Shown: piece by piece, positions 16,824-25,570 of the stretch
Layout: each line of letters begins with the position of its first letter
Position numbering within the stretch: the first letter of the stretch is position 1
Assembly: GCA_964415525.1 (NCBI GenBank)
Contig: CAYQAS010000011.1
Coordinates: 1-58,642 of the forward strand
Source of the DNA: CAZPUI01 sp964415525
Lineage (GTDB): Bacteria; Acidobacteriota; Holophagae; Holophagales; Holophagaceae
Reading direction: 5' to 3'
Length of the DNA stretch: 58,642 nucleotides
The notes under the pieces: generated by a model
Told to the model about the DNA's origin: nothing
What the model saw: only the letters and a program-made list of their open reading frames with translations
The model's database searches: none
Position numbers and translations under genes: made by a program

Positions 16824-18206
16824 ATGCCCCTGATGCTTCCATGCATTCTCAGCAGCCTGCTCATCGGAGGCACGCAGACACCTCCCGCGAGCTTCTCCGC
16901 GCCTTCCGCCCCGCTCGTGTCCCGGATCCAGGGTTCGACAAACCTCTTCCGCGTTCAGGCGCGGCACAGAGAGGTGATGCCCATCTTCAAGCAGCTCGGC
17001 TTCGAAGCGGGCGTGAAGATCAAAGCGGTCAGCGTCATCTCGTCCAGGGCGACCCTGGATCTCCCGTCCGCGACGCTGGAAGAGGCCATAGAAGCGATCT
17101 GCCGAAGCGCAGGGATCGCGGCCCGAAAACTGGATACCGGCGCCTGGGTCGTGGGTCACGACAGCGACCTGACGCTCTTCGCGGCTGGGCCTCAGGACAC
17201 CGCGGACGTGGATGTCGCCTACCGATGCGAGTATCTCAGTGCCGATAGCATGAGCGGCGCGCTCTCCAAAGCTTTCCCGGGGCTGAGAATCGTCACCGGT
17301 CCCCTGTTCCTCTCACCCCAGGTCGAAGGCAACAATCCCACCACCGTGGATGACGCCAAGGCCCTTACCGCGACCGATCAGGCATTCAAGACCCACGACG
17401 TGCTCATCAGTGGCCCCGCCAACCTCGTCAAACGGGCCACGCTGCTGGCGATGAAGTTCGACCGCCCCCGCAAACAGGTCCGCATCAACATCAAGCTGAC
17501 AGAGTTGAGCGGGACGCTGGATTCGGACCTGGGCATCAACTGGAGCTGGTCGGCGATGGCCCTGCAGGAAGTAGCGGACAAGGACCTGACGCCCCCCAAT
17601 AGCGCGAAGGGCATCAAGATCGGCAGCTTCACCCACACGGCAGCCGCCATCAGCGCCACCCTCCAGGCCAGGGAGCATGCCGGCAAGGCCAAGACCCTGG
17701 CCAACCCCTCCCTCACGCTGCTGGATGGGGAACGGAGCTTCATCCTCATCGGGGAGCGCCGTCTCTACCCGAAGCAGACCGGAGTGAACACCCAGGGCCT
17801 ACCCATCTTCGACATCGCTGAGATCCGCACGGGGATCTATCTGCAGGTGGCTGTCCAGGTGGGACTGGAGAACGACCTGACTTTGTCCGTATTTCCCCAG
17901 GTGTCCTCCCTCACGGAAATGGTGCCGATGAACAATTCTTCCTATCCAATCATCGCGACTCGGGAAGCCCAGACCACCGTACGGCTCCGCAGCGGGGAAA
18001 TGCTGGCCATCGGTGGGCTGAAGCAGCTGGAGGACAGCACCAATACGACGGGCATTCCGTTCCTCAGCCGGATTCCCTTGTTCGGCCGGCTTTTCGGCGT
18101 CAAGAACAAGATCAAGAACAGCACGGAACTGCTGCTGATCGTGGTCCCCGAGATCCTGACCGAGGAAAGCCAACAAGCCCCAGGGGCTCCCACGCGGCAA
18201 GACTGA
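16824..18206 (+). CDS. Orphan secretin-family outer-membrane protein
   Basis: A 460-residue exported protein. The N-terminus is a signal peptide ending near GGTQTPP. Residues about 50-110 resemble an STN/N0 domain (KAVSVISSRATLDLPSATLEEAIEAICRSAGI). A short N1-like region precedes the secretin C domain (about 215-440), with KTLANPSLTLLDGERSFILIGER, the VRLRSGEMLAIGGL motif and the closing GIPFLSRIPLFGRLFG...LLIVVPEIL signature of GspD/PilQ proteins. It is shorter than most GspD (about 650). No other secretion or pilus gene lies nearby, so the partner machine is unknown. Confidence 0.88.
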   Translation: MPLMLPCILSSLLIGGTQTPPASFSAPSAPLVSRIQGSTNLFRVQARHREVMPIFKQLGFEAGVKIKAVSVISSRATLDLPSATLEEAIEAICRSAGIAARKLDTGAWVVGHDSDLTLFAAGPQDTADVDVAYRCEYLSADSMSGALSKAFPGLRIVTGPLFLSPQVEGNNPTTVDDAKALTATDQAFKTHDVLISGPANLVKRATLLAMKFDRPRKQVRINIKLTELSGTLDSDLGINWSWSAMALQEVADKDLTPPNSAKGIKIGSFTHTAAAISATLQAREHAGKAKTLANPSLTLLDGERSFILIGERRLYPKQTGVNTQGLPIFDIAEIRTGIYLQVAVQVGLENDLTLSVFPQVSSLTEMVPMNNSSYPIIATREAQTTVRLRSGEMLAIGGLKQLEDSTNTTGIPFLSRIPLFGRLFGVKNKIKNSTELLLIVVPEILTEESQQAPGAPTRQD

Positions 18207-18255
18207 AGCCGCAGGGTCCGGCAGGTCGACAAAGGAAGAATGCGGAAGCCCACAA

Positions 18256-18290
18256 GTCGCGAAGCCCGACACACGGTCGGGCTTCGCGAC
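18256..18290. terminator. Perfect hairpin between convergent genes
   Basis: A 15-bp perfect inverted repeat (GTCGCGAAGCCCGAC and its complement) encloses a five-base loop. It lies between the secretin stop and the stop of the minus-strand gene. No T-run follows on either side, so it may be a bidirectional terminator or an mRNA 3' stabiliser. Confidence 0.65.
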
Positions 18291-18307
18291 TCCCAATCCA
18301 TGATCGG

Positions 18308-21091
18308 CTATTTGATCTGAAGGGGATCGAGGTTGGTCACCCGGCTCAACGGGATGCCGCCCGGAAGATGGGTCGGCGTCCCCGTGGTCCACCCCTTGCC
18401 CAGGGTCGTGAGGGCCTGAGCACTGGTCTTGGTATTGGTATTGGTCTTGGTCTGGGCTCTCATCACATCGACCAGCCGCCACCGCGTTCCGGGCACCTCT
18501 TCATTCGGCTTCGGACAGGGCCCCAGGGCGAGACGGTTGCCATTCCGGTGAATGCAGAGGGGCACGGTGCCGTTCACGGGCAGGTGGCGGATCAGGCCGT
18601 CGAAGGGGTCGTAGAAGAGCCGGACGCCCTCACCGGTCTGCTTCTTCGCCATGTCCATGATCAGGTTCCGCACCGTCAGCGTCGTGCGATCCTCCGCCAC
18701 CGTCACATAGCCAAAGGGCAACTGCCGGATGGTGCCATCGCCCCCGAACGTGTATTGATTGGCCTTCCCCACGCCGATCTGGAGCGGACTGATCCCATCG
18801 TTGGACCAGGCATTCTCCGGGGCATCGACGGCATCGGCCGGAATGATCCGCACAAACAGCCCGTAGGCCACGGTAGGCAGCAGCGCCACCTTCTCCCGCA
18901 GCACCTGATCCTGCAACGCCCGGAGGTGGGCCGTCAGCGCCTGCTCGACCATCCGGCTCCGGGCGGTCTCCAGGATCTTCTTCCCGAACGTCGGCCCGTC
19001 CACTGGCAGTTGGGAGATGTCCATGGGCTCCGTCTCGAAATCCTTTGCCATGGCGTCGATCACCTCCCGAGGGACGATCGTTCCGAAGACCTTCTTGCGC
19101 AGCGCCGGATCCTTGAGCTGGGTGGGCAGTTCGCGGGCGATCCGGGCGAGTTCCGTCTGAACCATCGCTTCAGCCTGGGCGCCCAGGAGCGACTCCTGGG
19201 TGCTCGCGATGGTTCCGACCACATAGGGGCCTGGAATGTTCGATACGGCAGCAGTGGCCTCCGCCTGGTTCTTCTGAGCCACCTTCAGGCGGGCCTCCGC
19301 CGCAGCCCTCTGCGTGCGGGCCTCGTCCCGCTGGGAAATGGCCTTCTGCCGGTCGCGCCGCTTGCCCTTGATGGCATTCGTGACGGTGCTCCAGATCTTG
19401 TCCAGCAGCCGGTCGATCTCCCGGCCGAGCCGAGCGATGTCACCGTCGAGCCCCGCGATCTTGTTGCCCCATCCTTGGACGACGCCGGTGAGATCCATCA
19501 CGGCCGCCTGGGCGGCCTTGGCCGCATCCTGGGGCGACTTCAGCCGGGCGGTGTAATCGGCAAGAGCCCCGGGCCATCCATTCACCCGCTGCAGCTGGAG
19601 CCTGTCCACTTCCTTGGCGGCATCGGCGCCGAGCTGCACGGCCGAATCCGCAGCCGATCCGGCGAGCTCTTCCACGAAGGGAACGGCCTCCTTGTATGCA
19701 TCCTCGGCGCCCTCCGCGAGCCTTCCCAGGGCCTGGCTGAAGCAATCCGAGTAGGTCGGCAGGATGGGGAAACCGGCGGTCAGATCCCCCACCTGGGCCG
19801 TGAAGCCGACGGGACGCAGCGGGCATTGTGGCGGAACCACCAGCTGCAGCCCGCTTCCGCTCGCCTTGAGATCGAGGGCTCCATACAGCGGCGTTTGCGC
19901 CCGGAGGCCCATGGCCTGGACCTTCGCGTCCAGGGTCAGGTAGAAGCTGGCGGAAGGCACTTCGATCGGCCCGATCTTGCTGCTCGCGGCAAGATCGGCG
20001 CTCCCTTTTACGCCACTGACATCTGCCGAAACCGCGACCTTGGCCATGGTCCAACCAAAGGCCTTCAGGGCCGCATTGAGATGGAGTTCGCCATCCTTTT
20101 TGCTCGTCCCCTGACTGGCCTGGAACATCATCGCCGTGAAATCGGGCAGGACGGCGGCATCCACAGCGGCCTTGTACTTCGGATTTTCGAGCCGGACCTT
20201 ATCGAGAGGCAGCGGGACGTTGGGAAGGGCGGGCCACTTGAAGGTTTTCGCCACCACGCCCGCCACGCGGACGAAGTCGTGGAGGGACGCCTCCTGCGCA
20301 TCGAACCCCAGACTCTGGTGGAGACCTGCACTATCCCGCATCAGGTAGACGGTGAAGTCCTTCTCGCTGCCGATGCGCGCCGTTCCCCAGGCCTTGACCG
20401 TCTTCGAGGGCTGGTCCTTCTCTTTGATGATCAGGAGCGCCGCCCCCCGAAGCGTCGTATCGGCAAGCCCGAAAGGTTTGTCCCAGTCCGAGGCTCGAAA
20501 CAGCGAGGCGATGAGCCTGCCGTCCTTCCCCTTCGTAATGCCTGCACTGAGGGTGCTCGGATCGAGATTCACCAGGGAGGTGAGGTCCTGGACGAGGCCG
20601 CCGCCCGTCACGCGACCAAATAGGCTGAAACCCGGAACCGTCGGCACGATGGAGGGCAGACCGATACCGTTCACCCCGACCCTTGCGCGCACTTCGGAGG
20701 GCATTTCATTCGCGCTCAGGCGCTCGACGCCCTTGGGCACCCAGAAGAGGATGGGCTGGTCCAGTCCCAGATCCAGATCGGCCCCGACCTGGAAGAGCGT
20801 ATCGGCCGAGAGTTTTCCAGGCAGAGGAATGGCGATGATCGGCTCGGTGGCACCCCTCACCCAGTATGCGAAGAGGCTCGCCTGCATCCCGAACAGGCTG
20901 CCAGAGGCCGACCAGACGGAACCGGGCTGCTGACTTGGCCCCTGGATCCTGGCGGCGTCGAGCTTGGAGACGAGACCCTTCAACTCCTGGGGAAGGAGCC
21001 CCTGGAAATCCTCCATGGGCCCCGCTGCCGCGACGGGCCCCAGAACCGATAGGACCCAAGCGCAGCTTATCCCTGTCATGACACGGTTCAT
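18308..21091 (-). CDS. Large exported protein of unknown function, 927 aa
   Basis: The ATG at 21091 has GGAGGTGG upstream and opens a signal peptide (MNRVMTGISCAWVLSVLGPVAAAG). The N-terminal half (about 30-450) is beta-rich, with repeated FTVYLMRDS-like strands. A long Lys/Arg/Ala/Gln coiled coil follows (about 550-630: KRRDRQKAISQRDEARTQRA). The C-terminal part again looks globular and ends in a Thr/Asn-rich low-complexity TKTNTNTKTS patch, from a short DNA hexamer repeat at about 18424-18455. No family is recognised. It faces the secretin gene convergently. Confidence 0.75.
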   Translation of the reverse strand: MNRVMTGISCAWVLSVLGPVAAAGPMEDFQGLLPQELKGLVSKLDAARIQGPSQQPGSVWSASGSLFGMQASLFAYWVRGATEPIIAIPLPGKLSADTLFQVGADLDLGLDQPILFWVPKGVERLSANEMPSEVRARVGVNGIGLPSIVPTVPGFSLFGRVTGGGLVQDLTSLVNLDPSTLSAGITKGKDGRLIASLFRASDWDKPFGLADTTLRGAALLIIKEKDQPSKTVKAWGTARIGSEKDFTVYLMRDSAGLHQSLGFDAQEASLHDFVRVAGVVAKTFKWPALPNVPLPLDKVRLENPKYKAAVDAAVLPDFTAMMFQASQGTSKKDGELHLNAALKAFGWTMAKVAVSADVSGVKGSADLAASSKIGPIEVPSASFYLTLDAKVQAMGLRAQTPLYGALDLKASGSGLQLVVPPQCPLRPVGFTAQVGDLTAGFPILPTYSDCFSQALGRLAEGAEDAYKEAVPFVEELAGSAADSAVQLGADAAKEVDRLQLQRVNGWPGALADYTARLKSPQDAAKAAQAAVMDLTGVVQGWGNKIAGLDGDIARLGREIDRLLDKIWSTVTNAIKGKRRDRQKAISQRDEARTQRAAAEARLKVAQKNQAEATAAVSNIPGPYVVGTIASTQESLLGAQAEAMVQTELARIARELPTQLKDPALRKKVFGTIVPREVIDAMAKDFETEPMDISQLPVDGPTFGKKILETARSRMVEQALTAHLRALQDQVLREKVALLPTVAYGLFVRIIPADAVDAPENAWSNDGISPLQIGVGKANQYTFGGDGTIRQLPFGYVTVAEDRTTLTVRNLIMDMAKKQTGEGVRLFYDPFDGLIRHLPVNGTVPLCIHRNGNRLALGPCPKPNEEVPGTRWRLVDVMRAQTKTNTNTKTSAQALTTLGKGWTTGTPTHLPGGIPLSRVTNLDPLQIK

Positions 21092-21378
21092 CGTCCACCT
21101 CCGGTGTCGTCTCCCGTCGTGAATTGGCCTGCTCGATCGCTCCCGGTCATCCGGGGCGACCCTCTGCAAGGCATCGGCGCAAGGCTCCCCCAAGTTATGT
21201 CTGGCCGAATTCTTCCAATAACCATCCTTTCAGCACAGCCCCATACCCAGAGGCCACCCAGGCGAGCCTCTGCGCCTTGCAGGATCACAGCAGTGGCTCG
21301 GCACGCTGAAAAACGCCCCTCCTCGCGCATTTACCCCGACGCGACCGATCGACCCGCCACTTTTTGAGAGAATGCCCC

Positions 21379-23814
21379 ATGGCCGTACCGCGCGTGGATC
21401 CCGTCAAAGTCGAACTGGAAGCCGTCGAGTTCCCCACCCTGGTGGACCTCGTCGCCGGAGGAGCGCGCACCCAAACGGCCCGAAAGCGCCTGCTGGCCAT
21501 CACGCCCTGGGACCGGGGGCGGGGCCTGAGGCGCCTGCGGCAGCGGGAGCTGGAAGCGCTCTGGCGCGCGGAGCCCCACAAGCTGCCGGTGGTGCCCTTC
21601 GACGAGGCCTACGACGAAGTCACGGACCCGCGCGGCTGGCCCCTGCCCGAGCATTGGCGGTCGCTGCGGGAAGGCTTGCGCGCCGTGGCCGTCCTGTTGC
21701 CCGCCGTGGCCTCGCTGCAGTGGCCCGAGTCCGAGCCAGCGGAAGCCGACACCCATCCCGGCATCGACCTGCTCCAGGTGACCGCGGCGGTCCTGCCGGA
21801 TCCGGCCTCGGTCGTGGACCTGCTGAACCGCAGCTTCAACGAGGAGGGCGTGCTCGATCCACTGCGCATCCCCGAGCTCGCGGAGCTGCACCGGGCGCGC
21901 CATCGTGCCTACCAGCACGTGCAGACGCGGCTACAGAAGCTGCTCCGCGACTTCGTGGAGGCATTCCAGGAGGCGACGCTCGTGGAGCGCAACGGCCGCT
22001 TCTGCCTACCCGTGCGCACGGAGCGTCGGAGCCTGGTGCCGGGCCTCGTGTTGGACCGTTCCAGCAGCGGCGCGACGGTATTCATCGAGCCCTTCGAGGT
22101 GGTCACCCTCAACAACGACTATGTCGAGGCGGACCGCGAATACGCGGAAAAGGTGCAGGCCTACCTCCGCAAGATCCTGGAGGAGCTGCGCCGCCGCGCC
22201 TTCGACCTCGAGCGCTGGCGGGCCTTCCAGGCGGACGTGGACGAAACCCTCGCGCTGCTGCGCTGGCAGGGCCTCTGCGAAGGCCTGCTTCCGATCCTCA
22301 GCGGCGAGCGGATGCATCTCGCGGAAGCCAAGCACCCGCTCCTCCTGCCCCAGGTACGCCGCGCCCTGGACCTGGAGGAGCTCGACCACGAGGTCGTCGC
22401 CCTCACCCTCGATCTCGATCGGGACCGGCCGGGCCTCGTCATCTCCGGCTCCAACACCGGCGGGAAGACCGTCGTCCTCAAGACCGTGGGCCTCCTGGGT
22501 TGCCTCGCCAGCGCAGGACTGGCCATCCCCTGCAAACCCGGCACGGAACTGCCTGCGCTGACGACACTCCACGCCGACATCGGCGACCACCAGACCCTGG
22601 TGGGCAGCCTGTCGACCTTCAGCAGCCACATCGTCCACCTCCGCACGATCCTCGCGAAGGCCAAGCCCGGTGGCCTCGTGCTCATGGACGAACTCGGCAC
22701 AGGCACGGATCCCAAGGAAGGCGCCGCCCTCGGCACCGCCATCCTCCAGGCCCTCTCCCGGCGCGGCTGCTGGGTGCTCACCTCCACGCACCTCGGCGAC
22801 ATCAGCCAGTTCGCCCTGCGCCATCCCAAGTTCCAGAACGCCTCGGTGCAGTTCGACGAGGACAAGCTCGCGCCGACCTACCGCCTGCTGGTGGGCATGC
22901 CGGGCCAGAGCCGCGCCCTCACCATCGCCGAGAAGCTGGGCCTGCCGCCCTACGTGCTCGAAGCGGCCCACAAGACCCTGGGACGCCGGGAGCAGGACTG
23001 GCGGGAGTTCCTGCGCCAGCTGGAAGCCGACCGGGTGCGCCTCATGGAGGAAGCCGACGAGCTCAAGCGGCGCGAGGCCGCCCTGGAAAAGGACCGCAAG
23101 ATCATCGCGCAGCGGGAGGAGCAGTTACGCCGCACCCAAGAGAAATTTCAGAAGGACAGTGAGGAGAAGCTCACCCGCGTGCTGGGCTTCCTGGACACCG
23201 AGAGCAAGCGCCTCGTGAAGGAGCTCAAGGCCCGCCAGAAGGAGGCGGACGCGAATGCCGACCGTCTCGGCACCGAGGCCAAGGAGCGGGTGAAGACCAT
23301 GGAGACCATCGCGCGACAGGAACTGTCCGGTCTCAAGCCCGCCCCGCGTCCCGCCGCCAAGGTGGAACCCCTCAAGGAGGGCGGCTGGGCCCGCCACAAG
23401 GGCCTCGGCGTCGAAGGCAAGATCATGCAGATCAAGGGCGACCGCGTCTCCATGCAGACGGCCCAAGGACGCCGCCTCGAGGCCCGGATGGGCGAACTGG
23501 AACCCATCAGCCGCGCCGAGGTCGGCCCCAGCGGCGCGGGTCGGGTGCGCTTCAAGGTGGCGGAATCCTCCATCGAATCCGAGATCAACCTCATCGGTCG
23601 CGCCTCGGACGAGGTGGATGTGGAGATCCATCGGTTCGTGGAGCAGGCCCTGGCCCAGGGCGCCCGATTCATCCGGATCGTCCACGGCCATGGCACGGGC
23701 CGCCTGAAGGCCGCGGTGCGCGAGGCTCTCAAGGGACACCCGGCGATTTCCAGAGTCGAAGACGCCCCCCAGGCCCAGGGCGGAGCGGGCGCCACGGTCA
23801 TCACGCTGCGGTAG
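21379..23814 (+). CDS. mutS2: Endonuclease MutS2
   Basis: MutS2 suppresses recombination or rescues collided ribosomes, depending on the organism. The 811-residue product has the ATPase core with Walker A SGSNTGGKT (about residue 355) and Walker B LVLMDELGTGTDPKEG, then a helical clamp and a coiled coil (about 525-630). A KOW-like segment and a C-terminal Smr domain (about 735-811) follow. In the Smr domain the HGHGTG motif is intact, but the usual LDLRG at its start reads INLIG. The ATG at 21379 gives the normal N-terminus (a TTG 15 bases earlier is in frame). Confidence 0.95.
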   Translation: MAVPRVDPVKVELEAVEFPTLVDLVAGGARTQTARKRLLAITPWDRGRGLRRLRQRELEALWRAEPHKLPVVPFDEAYDEVTDPRGWPLPEHWRSLREGLRAVAVLLPAVASLQWPESEPAEADTHPGIDLLQVTAAVLPDPASVVDLLNRSFNEEGVLDPLRIPELAELHRARHRAYQHVQTRLQKLLRDFVEAFQEATLVERNGRFCLPVRTERRSLVPGLVLDRSSSGATVFIEPFEVVTLNNDYVEADREYAEKVQAYLRKILEELRRRAFDLERWRAFQADVDETLALLRWQGLCEGLLPILSGERMHLAEAKHPLLLPQVRRALDLEELDHEVVALTLDLDRDRPGLVISGSNTGGKTVVLKTVGLLGCLASAGLAIPCKPGTELPALTTLHADIGDHQTLVGSLSTFSSHIVHLRTILAKAKPGGLVLMDELGTGTDPKEGAALGTAILQALSRRGCWVLTSTHLGDISQFALRHPKFQNASVQFDEDKLAPTYRLLVGMPGQSRALTIAEKLGLPPYVLEAAHKTLGRREQDWREFLRQLEADRVRLMEEADELKRREAALEKDRKIIAQREEQLRRTQEKFQKDSEEKLTRVLGFLDTESKRLVKELKARQKEADANADRLGTEAKERVKTMETIARQELSGLKPAPRPAAKVEPLKEGGWARHKGLGVEGKIMQIKGDRVSMQTAQGRRLEARMGELEPISRAEVGPSGAGRVRFKVAESSIESEINLIGRASDEVDVEIHRFVEQALAQGARFIRIVHGHGTGRLKAAVREALKGHPAISRVEDAPQAQGGAGATVITLR

Positions 23815-24060
23815 CCCTGGCCGCGTGATCCACCACCCTGTTCGGGGTCGATAACGGCCCGAAGGTCGGCAGGAGCACGGTCGTTAGCCTTCATCCCGGC
23901 GAGCCCGCCCACTGGACGATCACCGCAACCCACCGGTTCTGAGGCGACATACCCTCAGGGCCCGGCTGGCCCGTGTCCAGGCTGTCGTTCCGAAGGGTTC
24001 GTGCTGACGGCGATCCCAGGGTGCGCCCAGTCCATCAGGGACTTCCCGGTGCGACCGTCC

Positions 24061-24939
24061 TCAAAGTCCCAGGCGAAGGAAGGCGGCCTCCAAGGGCTCA
24101 GCATCCGGATCCCAAGTCGGAACCTCGGGCCACTGCCGCCGGAAGAACGTCTCCTGGCGCTTGGCGTAGGCCTGAGTGGACGCCACGATGCCTGCCTCCA
24201 CCAGCTTCGGATCCGCCCCCTCCAGCCATTCCAGATACCCCAGGGGCCGCAATTCCCGCAGATCGCCCTCGCCCCCGGCGGCCACGATCGCGCGGACTTC
24301 CTCGAGCCAACCGGCCTTCACCATCGAACGCACCCTCGACTTCACCCTGGACCGCGTCCGCTCCCGTGAAGGCAGAACCACCAGCGCCTTCCAGCCTTCC
24401 GGCACCCCTCGGTCGATGCCCGTGAGGAGGTCCGAGGGGCGCCCGCCCGTGGCCAGATGCAGGGCCAGGGCCCGCTGGATGCGACTGCCGTCGTTGGGAT
24501 GGAGCTGGGCGGCGCGCACCGGATCCACCGCCATCAGGTAGCGGTGCAGGAGCGGCATGGGCAGGCGCTGCCCCCAGGAGCGAACCCGCGCCGTGATCGC
24601 CTCCGGCACATCCGGCAGCTCCGTGAGCTGATTCCAGATACCCCGCAGGTAGAGCCCCGACCCTGTCACCAGCACGGGGTTCGGCTCCTCCGCCAGCCAG
24701 CCCCGCACCCGTGCGCCAAAGTCGGCGGGGTTGGGCCGGCCCGTGAGGGGAAACACACCGTAGCCGAGATGTGGGACGCCGCCCTGCTCCCGCGTGTCCG
24801 GCTGCCCGGTGCCGATGGCCAGCCCAGCGATCGCCTGGAAGGGATCACCGTTGACGACGGTACCTTGGATGTGCCGGGCCACCTCCACGGCGAGAGAGGA
24901 CTTTCCAGAGGCGGTGGGGCCGAGAATCGCAATGGGCAT
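24061..24939 (-). CDS. miaA: tRNA dimethylallyltransferase MiaA
   Basis: MiaA adds an isopentenyl group to A37 of tRNAs that read UNN codons. The 292-residue product starts with the P-loop GPTASGKSSLA. The next motif reads GDPFQAIAGLAIGTGQP, where most family members have DSxQVYxGLDIGTAKP: the Asp and Gln are kept but the Ser is Pro. The C-terminal YAKRQETFFRRQ motif is intact. The ATG has no ribosome-binding site and is preceded by TAGACT-N6, as at murJ. The 5' flank is a 66-bp tandem repeat. Confidence 0.93.
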   Translation of the reverse strand: MPIAILGPTASGKSSLAVEVARHIQGTVVNGDPFQAIAGLAIGTGQPDTREQGGVPHLGYGVFPLTGRPNPADFGARVRGWLAEEPNPVLVTGSGLYLRGIWNQLTELPDVPEAITARVRSWGQRLPMPLLHRYLMAVDPVRAAQLHPNDGSRIQRALALHLATGGRPSDLLTGIDRGVPEGWKALVVLPSRERTRSRVKSRVRSMVKAGWLEEVRAIVAAGGEGDLRELRPLGYLEWLEGADPKLVEAGIVASTQAYAKRQETFFRRQWPEVPTWDPDAEPLEAAFLRLGL

Positions 24940-24951
24940 GCCCCCAGTCTA
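24940..24951 (-). promoter_or_regulatory. Candidate leaderless promoter of miaA
   Basis: On the minus strand TAGACT is followed by GGGGGC and then the miaA ATG, the same spacing and bases as at murJ. The repeat unit upstream ends in the related TATGACTGGGGGC. Confidence 0.45.
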
Positions 24952-25076
24952 TCGGGCACCCCACCGGGGTGCCCTCCCGCTCGCCGATGCTTCGCGGAGC
25001 CGGGGCCCCCAGTCATATCGGTCACCCCACCGGGGTGCCCTCCCGCTCGCCGATGCTTCGCGGAGCCGGGGCCCCC
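24941..25076. repeat. 66-bp tandem repeat (two copies) at the 5' end of miaA
   Basis: Two near-identical 66-bp copies each hold the palindrome CACCCCACCGGGGTG and the segment CGCTCGCCGATGCTTCGCGG followed by AGCCGGGGCCCCC. Read on the minus strand, each unit starts CTGGGGGCCCCGGCTCCGCGAAGC and ends CGATA(T)GA. This parallels the repeat upstream of murJ. Confidence 0.9.
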
Positions 25077-25126
25077 GGAACTTCGCTCCGGTTGTGGCCA
25101 TTCATGGACGTCTCCAGGAACCTCCC

Positions 25127-25465
25127 ATGCTGCTTGCCACCTTCCTCCTCGGTGCCGCCCTTCAGACGCAGGCGCCTCCGCTTAAACCCAAGTCCCTCAT
25201 GGGGCCGCCCTCGCCCCATCGTATTCATGGCGCCGAGACCGTCTGGGTGATCGGAAGGTTCCTGCCGGACCTGGATACCGTGGACACCAAACGCTCCAAA
25301 CACTCTTTGCTGGAACAGTTCCATGGCGTGATGTCCGCCCGGCTGATCCTGCCGGAACTCCCCAGCGTGGATCCCCTGCGCTTCATTCCCGGGGAACGCT
25401 ATGGCGGCAACAGCCTGCCCAAGAGCTATCCCCTGGGCGCCCCCCTCACGGGCAAGAAGAAGTAG
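25127..25465 (+). CDS. Small exported protein, unknown (paralogue A of a tandem pair)
   Basis: A 112-residue protein with a short signal-like N-terminus (MLLATFLLGAALQTQA) and AGGAA upstream of the ATG. The mature part contains GPPSP, ETVWVIGRFLPDL, SVDPLRFIPGERYGGN and SYPLGAPL. The same ordered motifs recur in the next gene, so the two are tandem paralogues of an unrecognised family. A role outside the cytoplasm is inferred from the signal peptide only. Confidence 0.7.
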   Translation: MLLATFLLGAALQTQAPPLKPKSLMGPPSPHRIHGAETVWVIGRFLPDLDTVDTKRSKHSLLEQFHGVMSARLILPELPSVDPLRFIPGERYGGNSLPKSYPLGAPLTGKKK

Positions 25466-25570
25466 GTCGAACCAGAGGACATGCCTCGAGGGGCCTGGCC
25501 CCAACCGCATCGTGGGACCTGGAACGTCATCCCCGGTGCAGTCATCCCTGGACGTCCTCTGGAGCCGCCC

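Noticed and set aside
18368..20623. A 751-residue open frame on the plus strand opposite the large exported protein
   Set aside because: The minus-strand gene has a signal peptide and a strong ribosome-binding site. The plus-strand frame is rich in Gly, Arg and His without any domain.
23815..24060. A possible gene remnant between mutS2 and miaA
   Set aside because: Open frames are short, have no ribosome-binding site and no recognisable motif. I treat the stretch as spacer.
9695..25076. Tandem repeats considered as CRISPR arrays
   Set aside because: Periods of 66-237 bp with only two or three copies, no short constant repeat with unique spacers, and no cas genes.
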